Source: Candidatus Delongbacteria bacterium (GTDB lineage: Bacteria; Delongbacteria; UBA4055). From it: a stretch of DNA of 5,594 nucleotides. The DNA lies in assembly GCA_027858795.1 (NCBI GenBank), contig JAQICF010000167.1:1-5594 (forward strand). The letters are read 5' to 3'. A model generated the notes under the pieces. The model saw only the letters and a program-made list of their open reading frames with translations, did no database searches and was not told the DNA's origin. Position 1 is the stretch's first letter, and each line of letters begins with the position of its first letter. The position numbers and the translations under genes are program-made. Below are positions 1 to 5,594 of the stretch, piece by piece.

Positions 1-4
1 GAAT

Positions 5-9
5 AGGAA
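5..9 (+). promoter_or_regulatory. Purine-rich stretch abutting the first start codon (poor RBS)
   Basis: AGGAA lies directly against the ATG at 10, leaving no normal 5-9 base spacer, so it is a poor Shine-Dalgarno site. An in-frame TAG at 4-6 rules out a longer reading of the gene within the window. The true initiation signal may lie left of the window, may depend on coupling to an upstream gene ending near here, or may not use Shine-Dalgarno pairing. Confidence 0.3.
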
Positions 10-1170
10 ATGAAGAATCACATAATATTAGCTTTGTTGTTTACAATATTGCTTACAAGCTGTTCGAAAAACAGTAACGATATCAAAAAAAATCACACTG
101 TAAAAGAAGTTGATGGAATTAAAGTATTTCACAATAAGAATATACCATCTGATCCGAGCTATAAAATAGACGCTAAGAAACTATTTACGATCGAAGGTAG
201 TGATGAAAATTGTACAGATTCTTTGAGAAATTTCTCATTCATAAGATCTACTGTCGTTGATTCAAAAGGAAATATTTTCATTTTAGATCAAAATTTAGCC
301 GAAATTAAGAAATTTTCTAAAAATGGTATCTTTCTAAAAAGTTTTTGTAGACTTGGTTCCGGTCCAGGAGAGATTCAAGGTGGTGCTGCATTATTCTGCT
401 TGAATGATACTTTATTTATTCAGGATATAACTAATCAAAAATATTCAAAATTTACTACAGATGGTAAATATATTGAAAACTTCATGCCTGACATGTTATC
501 ACGCTTTCAGTTTGTCACACCTATAGGTACACAATATATGATAACCGATGCTCTTGAATTCAATGAAAGCAAGGATGGATCAATTTTTAGCTTTGATCTA
601 CAAATCCGAAATTCGAATTTGAAATTAATTAAAAGTATTGGGTACAATGAATCTAAGTATAATGGACCTATTACAAATTATCATGATTTTGTTCATTCTT
701 TCTGCGTTGGAAAAAATAATATCTATGTTGCAAAAAACAGCTCAAATGAATATAGTATAGACGTTTATGACTTCAATGGTGTTCAAAAATATAAAATAAA
801 AAAAGACTATAGGAAGATATCTATGACTGAAAGTGAAATTTCAGAATATGCAATATCTCAAAGACTTACTCTAGGAGATCGTGAAAATCGTGAATATAAA
901 ATTTATTATAAAAAAGCTGTAGATGCAATGCATATGTTCGAAGATAATTACGGTAATCTTCTCGTTCAAGTACCGATTGATCGAAACGAAGAAAATATGG
1001 ATGATTTCGTGGTAGATGCGTTTAAAAACGGCGTTTTTCTTAACCGCCTCAAAATTGATATTGGCAGAGGATTTGATTTTTATAATTCAAGTCAGCAAAG
1101 GTTCTTTATTGGTAATAGAATCTATCATCAGAATCGTGAAGAAAGTTCAGTTACAGTTTTTGAATATTAA
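10..1170 (+). CDS. Six-bladed beta-propeller lipoprotein (NHL-like, DUF4934-type)
   Basis: The product is 386 residues. It begins with a short lipoprotein signal: Lys2, a hydrophobic run at 5-15, then a lipobox L-T-S-C with the lipidated cysteine at position 18, so it should be membrane-anchored and face the periplasm or the surface. The body looks like the 6-bladed beta-propeller family common in Bacteroidetes. Residues 82-93 read VVDSKGNIFILD, followed by IKKFSKNG at 99-106 and GSGPGE at 116-121, the family's typical blade signature. Weaker blade-like repeats follow near 132-155 (NDTLFIQD, then FTTDGKYI), 234-262 (GKNNIYVA, then YDFNGVQKY) and 308-350. No catalytic residues are apparent; such proteins are usually assumed to be binding or scaffolding modules, and the ligand is unknown. 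The ATG at 10 is preceded by an in-frame TAG at 4-6 and directly precedes the signal peptide, so the start is secure. Gene 2 begins 23 bases downstream, consistent with one operon. Confidence 0.85.
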   Translation: MKNHIILALLFTILLTSCSKNSNDIKKNHTVKEVDGIKVFHNKNIPSDPSYKIDAKKLFTIEGSDENCTDSLRNFSFIRSTVVDSKGNIFILDQNLAEIKKFSKNGIFLKSFCRLGSGPGEIQGGAALFCLNDTLFIQDITNQKYSKFTTDGKYIENFMPDMLSRFQFVTPIGTQYMITDALEFNESKDGSIFSFDLQIRNSNLKLIKSIGYNESKYNGPITNYHDFVHSFCVGKNNIYVAKNSSNEYSIDVYDFNGVQKYKIKKDYRKISMTESEISEYAISQRLTLGDRENREYKIYYKKAVDAMHMFEDNYGNLLVQVPIDRNEENMDDFVVDAFKNGVFLNRLKIDIGRGFDFYNSSQQRFFIGNRIYHQNREESSVTVFEY

Positions 1171-1181
1171 AGTTTAAAATT

Positions 1182-1186
1182 AGGAG
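1182..1186 (+). promoter_or_regulatory. Shine-Dalgarno site of the DUF885 gene
   Basis: AGGAG sits seven bases upstream of the ATG at 1194, the usual spacing, and supports that start. The stretch from this site through the start codon is almost identical to the one before the DUF5916 gene at 3277-3291 (AGGAGAARTAAAATG, one difference in 15). Confidence 0.8.
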
Positions 1187-1193
1187 AAGTAAA

Positions 1194-2984
1194 ATGAAGA
1201 ATTTATTTATCATTTTGAGTATAATCTTTGCAACTGCTTGTATAGCTACAGAGAAAGAATCTGAATTCAGTAAAATAGCCAATCAGTACTTCAAAGAATC
1301 TATTGAGTCAAGTCCTGATTATGCTGCAAATCTTGGAATTCCTGATGATCTTGGTTTTAACCTTAACAAAGATAAATTGTCAGATGTATCATCAACATTG
1401 TATAAGAAATATTATGATCGTTCTAGAAAATTTAAATTACTTTTAGATCAGATAGATGAAAAAACAATATCTAACGATGATAGAACATGTTATGAAATGT
1501 TTAAATGGGATAATAATGTTACCCTTGAAACAGAAGAGTTCGCTTATCATAGCTATATTATCACATCATTCTTCAATTTCCACAGCCAATTGATTTCACT
1601 TTTGACTGAATATCATTTAATCGAAAACAAAATTGATATTGAAAATTATATAAAAAAATTAGGTATGATAGAAAATCGATTTGAACAATATCATGAGCAA
1701 TTGGATATTAGAGCAAAAAAAGGTATTTACCCTCCTAACTTTATAGCAGAGATCGTAAAAAGTAATTTAACCGATTTTATTGGTGAAAAACAAATTGGCA
1801 AATGTATCTTTTACACTAACCTTTTAGATAAAATAGAAACTATGAATCTTCAGTCAGCAGATAAGGAAAGATACTTAGAGCAAGCAAGTTCGATCATATT
1901 AGAGAATGTTTTTCCTGCTTATGAGAAGATGTTGGCAAGAGTAAAAAAAGTAGAAAAATTAACAGATGATAAGGCAGGTGTATGGAAATTACCAGACGGA
2001 GATGAATATTACAAAGTTTGTTTACTTTCTCAGACTACAACAACTTTAACTCCGGATCAAATACATCAGATTGGTATCAAGGAAGTAAAACGTATCCAGG
2101 ATGAAATGTTAACTTTGTTTACAAAATTGGGTCTAAGTGGTGAAAGTTTTGCTGAAATAGAAGGAAATTGGTGGCAATCTTTAAAAACACCTGAAAATAA
2201 TAAATATAATTATCCAAATAATGAAGAAGGTAAAAATCAGGCAGTAGATGACTACATGAAGATCATTGCAGATGTTAAGGTAAAATTACCTGATTATTTT
2301 AGTTTGATGCCAAAAGCAGAAGTTATAGTAAAAAGAGTTCCTGATTATAAAGTCACCGGAGCTGGTGCTTACTATAGTCAGCCTTCATTTGATGGAAAAA
2401 GACCTGGCATATTTTATATAGACATGAAATATCCTCCTCGTAAACCCGGAATGAAAACTCTCACATATCATGAAGCTATCCCCGGACATCATTTTCAACT
2501 TGCTCTACAAAATGAAATAGAGTATTTGAAATTTTTTAGATCTATTTTCTATTATAATGGATTTATGGAAGGTTGGGCACTTTATGCAGAAAAATTAGCG
2601 AAAGAAGAAGGGTGGCATGAAGATATCAATTCAAAATTAAGTTACTTAAATTCTGAATTATTTCGAGCTGTTCGTTTAATGCTTGATACTGGTATCCATT
2701 ATAAAAGATGGAGTCGTGAAGAGGCAAAAAAAGTAATGAAAGAAAGTCTTGGTTGGGCTTCAATTAACGAAATAAACAGATATTGTGTTAACCCGGGACA
2801 AGCTTGTTCGTATAAGATCGGTGAATTAAAGATCGTTGAACTTAGAGAAAAAATGAAAAAAGAATTGAAAGATAACTTTGATATTAAGAAGTTCCATTCT
2901 CTAGTTCTTGAAGAAGGGGCGATCCCGTTATTCATTCTTGAAAAAAAGATCAATGACTATTTGACAAGCATAAAAGGAATTTAA
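1194..2984 (+). CDS. DUF885 family exported metallopeptidase-like protein
   Basis: This 596-residue protein matches DUF885 in length (about 600) and in all its hallmark motifs. Residues 426-433 read HEAIPGHH, an HExxxGHH zinc-peptidase-like motif with H426 and E427 as likely ligand and catalytic base. Residues 456-466 read GFMEGWALYAE; by analogy with other zinc peptidases E459 is a candidate further ligand. Residues 529-542 read RYCVNPGQACSYKI, the conserved RYxxxPGQAxxYK signature, with the upstream WSREEA segment also present. All key positions are intact, so it is probably active, most likely as a peptidase or carboxypeptidase-like enzyme; the substrate cannot be deduced. The N terminus is an export signal (Lys3, hydrophobic 4-13); F-A-T-A-C with Cys16 is an acceptable but not ideal lipobox, so it is either a lipoprotein or a soluble periplasmic protein. 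A good Shine-Dalgarno site supports the start. It lies 23 bases after the propeller gene and 3 bases before the DUF2087 gene. Confidence 0.92.
   Translation: MKNLFIILSIIFATACIATEKESEFSKIANQYFKESIESSPDYAANLGIPDDLGFNLNKDKLSDVSSTLYKKYYDRSRKFKLLLDQIDEKTISNDDRTCYEMFKWDNNVTLETEEFAYHSYIITSFFNFHSQLISLLTEYHLIENKIDIENYIKKLGMIENRFEQYHEQLDIRAKKGIYPPNFIAEIVKSNLTDFIGEKQIGKCIFYTNLLDKIETMNLQSADKERYLEQASSIILENVFPAYEKMLARVKKVEKLTDDKAGVWKLPDGDEYYKVCLLSQTTTTLTPDQIHQIGIKEVKRIQDEMLTLFTKLGLSGESFAEIEGNWWQSLKTPENNKYNYPNNEEGKNQAVDDYMKIIADVKVKLPDYFSLMPKAEVIVKRVPDYKVTGAGAYYSQPSFDGKRPGIFYIDMKYPPRKPGMKTLTYHEAIPGHHFQLALQNEIEYLKFFRSIFYYNGFMEGWALYAEKLAKEEGWHEDINSKLSYLNSELFRAVRLMLDTGIHYKRWSREEAKKVMKESLGWASINEINRYCVNPGQACSYKIGELKIVELREKMKKELKDNFDIKKFHSLVLEEGAIPLFILEKKINDYLTSIKGI
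2972..2978 (+). promoter_or_regulatory. RBS of the DUF2087 gene, inside the end of the DUF885 gene
   Basis: AAAAGGA lies nine bases before the ATG at 2988 and within the last codons of the preceding gene, whose TAA is at 2982-2984. A ribosome finishing gene 2 would stop over this start, so translational coupling is likely (inference). Confidence 0.6.
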
Positions 2985-2987
2985 AAC

Positions 2988-3248
2988 ATGGAAATAATAA
3001 AGAATTTCTTAAATGAGTCAGGTATAGTTAAATCATGGCCGTCAAAGAGAAGTAAAAAAGAAAAAGTATTAGAGTATCTTGCTACGAAATTTGAGAAAGA
3101 TAAGATTTATACTGAAAAAGAAATAAATGAAATACTTAACCAGTGGCATACTTTCAATGACTCTCCCCTGCTAAGACGGGAACTTTATGAATATAAATAT
3201 CTCGATAGGGAAAAAGATTGTAGCAAATACTGGGTGCGTATTCCGTAA
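2988..3248 (+). CDS. Small stand-alone DUF2087 domain protein
   Basis: The product is 86 residues with no signal peptide or membrane segment, so it is probably cytoplasmic. Nearly the whole length is one DUF2087 domain: a Pro-Ser-Lys-Arg segment at 18-21, KVLEYLATKFE at 26-36, YTEKEINEIL at 41-50, an Asp at 58 followed by LLRREL at 61-66, LDRE at 72-75 and a terminal YWVRI at 81-85. In other bacteria this domain is often the C-terminal part of ArsR/MarR-like helix-turn-helix regulators, or occurs alone; its own biochemical role is not established. Here there is no separate helix-turn-helix domain, so calling it a DNA-binding regulator would be a guess, although a regulatory or nucleic-acid-binding role is plausible. 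It starts three bases after the DUF885 stop codon and is followed by a perfect inverted repeat beginning right after its own stop. It is rich in Lys and Glu, like its neighbours. Confidence 0.85.
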   Translation: MEIIKNFLNESGIVKSWPSKRSKKEKVLEYLATKFEKDKIYTEKEINEILNQWHTFNDSPLLRRELYEYKYLDREKDCSKYWVRIP

Positions 3249-3268
3249 AGACGTGATTTATCACGTCT
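3249..3268 (+). repeat. Perfect 8-bp inverted repeat (hairpin) between genes 3 and 4
   Basis: The arms AGACGTGA (3249-3256) and TCACGTCT (3261-3268) are exact reverse complements around a TTTA loop. If C3269 is bulged, three more pairs form between the UAA stop codon (3246-3248) and UUA at 3270-3272, which brings the stem to within a few bases of the next ribosome binding site. The sequence after the hairpin is A-rich rather than T-rich, so it is not a standard Rho-independent terminator for the + strand. It could be an mRNA processing or stability element between cistrons, a coupling structure opened by ribosomes reaching the stop codon, or a protein-binding operator. Which of these holds cannot be told from the sequence. 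Confidence 0.75.
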
Positions 3269-3276
3269 CTTAAAAA

Positions 3277-3281
3277 AGGAG
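3277..3281 (+). promoter_or_regulatory. Shine-Dalgarno site of the DUF5916 gene
   Basis: AGGAG is seven bases upstream of the ATG at 3289 and fixes the start of a gene that has no stop codon in the window. It lies eight bases after the right arm of the inverted repeat, so folding of that hairpin could affect access to it. Confidence 0.8.
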
Positions 3282-3288
3282 AAATAAA

Positions 3289-5594
3289 ATGAGATACAAA
3301 ATAACAATAATAATAATTTTTATAGTAATTGCTTGTGTAAACGTATTTGCAAATGATGAATACACCAAACGTGAATACTATACAAAAAAAACAGATATTC
3401 CACCCGTAATAGATGGAAAAATAAATGATCCTGTCTGGGATAATATTGATTGGGCAGATCAATTCACAGAAAAAGATCCTGATTTTGATACACCACCATC
3501 ACAATCAACAAAATTTAAAATTCTTTATGATGATGAGTATCTTTACATTGCAGTAAGAGCATATGACACTGAGTCGGAAAAGATCAGTAAGAAGATCTGC
3601 AGTCGTGATGATTTTGGAACAGATTGGATAGAAGTAGATATTGATAGCTATAACGATAAAAGAACTGCTTTCAGCTTCAATTCAACTACATGTGGATCTC
3701 AAGGCGATGAATATGTCACAGGGAATGGAAACAGTTGGGACTCAAGCTGGAGTCCTGTTTGGTTCAATCAAAGTCAAGTTGATAGTTTAGGTTGGACTAC
3801 AGAATTTAAAATCCCGTTTAGCCAGTTACGATATACTGATGATGACGAACAAGTTTGGGGTATACAGGTAGGACGAAGAATTCATAGATTCAATGAACGA
3901 AGCTATTGGCAAGCAATTCCTCAACATGCTCCATTAGTGAGTAATTATGGGCAACTTCATGGATTGAAAGGAATAAAAAAGTCTTCTAGTCTAGAGTTGA
4001 TCCCTTATAATGTTTGGAAAGTGGATCATTATAAAAATGATTATGATAATAAACTAAAAGATGGTCAGGACGGTGAGATCAAATTTGGATTAGATGGTAA
4101 GTTTAGAGTAACTAATAACATTACTTCAACATTCACTATAAATCCTGATTTTGGACAAGTAGAAGCCGATCCCGCAAATCTCAATCTTTCTGCATTCGAA
4201 AATTTTCAGTGGGAACGAAGACCTTTCTTTATTGAAGGTAATGATCTGTTTTATTATTACTGTACCAGTGCCATGTTTGGAGGATACTACTCCATGGATC
4301 AATTATTTTATTCCAGAAGAATAGGCCGATTACCCAATGGTTACTCTTCTGATTATGATAAGTCTCCAACAAATACAACTATTTTAGGAGCTGTAAAATT
4401 AACAGGGAAACTTGAAAATGGTATGAATATTGGTTTTTTGGAATCCGTAACCGGAAGAGAAAATGCAGAATGGGTTGAAGCGGACGTTCTACATAAACAG
4501 GTGATCGAACCGAGAACAAACTATGCTGTAAGTCGTTTTTCTCAGAATTTTAATGAAGAAAACAGCAGCATTGGTGGAATAATTACATCAGTGATCAGAG
4601 AACAAAAATATGCTGACGAACTCAGCTTAAACAGAACAGCACACACTGGAGGAGTTGACTTACAGCATAAATGGAATGAGGGAACTTATAGCGTTAATGG
4701 TTCATTTACAGCTTCTCATATAACAGGAACAAAAGAAACCATAACTAATGAACAATACTCGTACAATCGCTATTTTCAAAGACCTGATGCAGACCATTTG
4801 GAAATTGATGAGAACAAAGAAAGTTTGACAGGGTTTGGTGGTTATTTAAAAATTAGAAAATCTCGCGGAAATATTGTTTGGGAAAACGGTGCAACTTTCA
4901 GATCACCTGAACTTGAGCTTAATGATATTGGATACATGCGTTCTGCTGACGTAGTTGCAGGTTGGACTTATGCAGGTCTTAGAACTTTGAAACCGGGAGA
5001 TCATTTTAAATTTTTAAGTGTAAATTATAACCATCGATATATTTACAATACAGATTTTAAACTAGAAAGTGCGATGTATAACATCAATTCTCATAACAGT
5101 TTAATGAATGACTTTTCATTCGGTGGTGGTGTAACCTACGTACCAGAGTTTTTTTCATTTACTGCTTTGGAAGGTGGTCCAACATTAAGATATCCATGGA
5201 ATGTTAGTGCTGACTTATATCTCAACAGTCCTGAGCAAAAGAAAATCAATTACGGTTTTGGAGGATGGGGTGGATATTCACCTGAAGGATCTGAAGAGAA
5301 GTATGGTTTATGGACTTATCTTACTATAAGATTTAATGACAAATTTAGATTTTCTTTCAATCCTGAGTTTATAACAGATACTCAAGGTGATTTTTATTAT
5401 GATCAAACAGACATTGCAGGAAACAGAGAATATCTTTTTGCAAAACTAAAGCAGGATTATTGGAATTTTAAAATTAATGCAAATTATTGCTTTACTCCAA
5501 GACTTTCTCTTAAGCTTTTTGTTTCACCATATGTCGTTGTAGGCAAGTACTCAGAATTTAAATTGATAAATGATGCTGATAACTCAGATAGGAA
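3289..5594 (+). CDS. CBM9-like plus DUF5916 outer-membrane beta-barrel protein (3' end outside window)
   Basis: An open frame of 768 codons with no stop before the right edge. Residues 1-21 form an export signal with an Ile-rich core; V-F-A before Asn22 is a good signal peptidase I site, though V-I-A-C at 13-16 also fits a lipobox. Residues about 35-230 match the carbohydrate-binding family 9-like beta-sandwich: PPVIDGKINDPVW at 38-50, KILYDDEYLYIAVRAYD at 77-93, WIEVDIDSYNDKR at 113-125 and WTTEFKIPFSQLRY at 169-182. DUF5916 follows with its hallmarks NPDFGQVEADP (285-295), LSAFENF (300-306), ERRPFFIEG (309-317) and YSRRIGR (341-347), then a long stretch of alternating aromatic strands typical of an outer-membrane barrel. 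Residues 714-758 (YLFAKL, then FTPRLSLKLFVSPYVVVGKYSEF) match the conserved region near the family's C terminus, so probably under about 100 residues are missing. The family has no established function; glycan or peptide handling at the outer membrane is only inferred from the CBM9 fold. Confidence 0.9.
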   Translation, partial: MRYKITIIIIFIVIACVNVFANDEYTKREYYTKKTDIPPVIDGKINDPVWDNIDWADQFTEKDPDFDTPPSQSTKFKILYDDEYLYIAVRAYDTESEKISKKICSRDDFGTDWIEVDIDSYNDKRTAFSFNSTTCGSQGDEYVTGNGNSWDSSWSPVWFNQSQVDSLGWTTEFKIPFSQLRYTDDDEQVWGIQVGRRIHRFNERSYWQAIPQHAPLVSNYGQLHGLKGIKKSSSLELIPYNVWKVDHYKNDYDNKLKDGQDGEIKFGLDGKFRVTNNITSTFTINPDFGQVEADPANLNLSAFENFQWERRPFFIEGNDLFYYYCTSAMFGGYYSMDQLFYSRRIGRLPNGYSSDYDKSPTNTTILGAVKLTGKLENGMNIGFLESVTGRENAEWVEADVLHKQVIEPRTNYAVSRFSQNFNEENSSIGGIITSVIREQKYADELSLNRTAHTGGVDLQHKWNEGTYSVNGSFTASHITGTKETITNEQYSYNRYFQRPDADHLEIDENKESLTGFGGYLKIRKSRGNIVWENGATFRSPELELNDIGYMRSADVVAGWTYAGLRTLKPGDHFKFLSVNYNHRYIYNTDFKLESAMYNINSHNSLMNDFSFGGGVTYVPEFFSFTALEGGPTLRYPWNVSADLYLNSPEQKKINYGFGGWGGYSPEGSEEKYGLWTYLTIRFNDKFRFSFNPEFITDTQGDFYYDQTDIAGNREYLFAKLKQDYWNFKINANYCFTPRLSLKLFVSPYVVVGKYSEFKLINDADNSDR

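Noticed and set aside
2699..2953. An 84-codon open frame on the minus strand inside the DUF885 gene
   Set aside because: It lies entirely opposite a well-supported conserved coding region (including the PGQA signature), shows no recognisable domain and has no convincing ribosome binding site.
3249..3268. The palindrome read as a CRP- or FNR-type operator
   Set aside because: The half-sites GTGA and TCAC resemble a CRP site, but the spacing is 4 rather than 6 bases. An FNR site needs TTGAT-N4-ATCAA, which is not present.
3249..3288. A separate promoter for the barrel gene in the 40-base gap
   Set aside because: No convincing -35/-10 pair or Bacteroidetes-type promoter motif was seen there or in the end of the preceding gene; the space is mostly taken up by the hairpin and the ribosome binding site.
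3306..3317. Four tandem AAT copies in the signal-peptide region of the barrel gene, as a possible phase-variation tract
   Set aside because: The tract is short and its unit is a trinucleotide, so changes would only lengthen or shorten the hydrophobic core and not switch the reading frame.
3154..3462. A 102-codon open frame on the minus strand across the end of the DUF2087 gene, the palindrome and the start of the barrel gene
   Set aside because: Both overlapped + strand genes are supported by family motifs. The Tyr/Cys/Ile-rich translation is what the complement of AT-rich coding sequence gives, and no family is recognisable.

Overview
The window is AT-rich (about one third G+C by eye) and densely coding. 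All genes are on the + strand: three complete genes and a fourth running off the right edge. Standard codons, very short gaps and the families present (a Bacteroidetes-style six-bladed propeller lipoprotein and a CBM9/DUF5916 outer-membrane protein) suggest a low-GC Gram-negative of the Fibrobacteres-Chlorobi-Bacteroidetes (FCB) group or an uncultured relative such as Cloacimonadota or Delongbacteria. This placement is inferred from family content and base composition, not from a marker gene. Unlike many Bacteroidetes, three of the four genes have clear Shine-Dalgarno sequences.

Layout: (1) 10-1170, a predicted lipoprotein with a six-bladed beta-propeller; (2) 1194-2984, an exported DUF885-family protein with an intact zinc-metallopeptidase-like HExxxGHH motif; (3) 2988-3248, a small stand-alone DUF2087 protein, probably cytoplasmic, whose ribosome binding site lies inside the end of gene 2; (4) 3289 to the right edge, an N-terminal carbohydrate-binding-like (CBM9 fold) domain followed by a DUF5916 beta-barrel, missing only its last strands. 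Gaps are 23, 3 and 40 bases. The last gap holds a perfect 8-bp inverted repeat with a 4-base loop and no T-run.

The spacing makes 10-3248 a likely single transcript, and gene 4 probably belongs to it unless the hairpin interrupts it. Three of the four products are predicted to enter or cross the envelope: a propeller lipoprotein (possible binding or scaffold), a metallopeptidase-like enzyme and an outer-membrane barrel. The fourth resembles the small domain often attached to transcription regulators. One reading is an envelope module for handling a peptide or glycan-linked substrate, but nothing in the sequence fixes the substrate. No RNA genes, mobile elements, CRISPR arrays or long repeats were seen, and there is no gene-free stretch over 300 bases.
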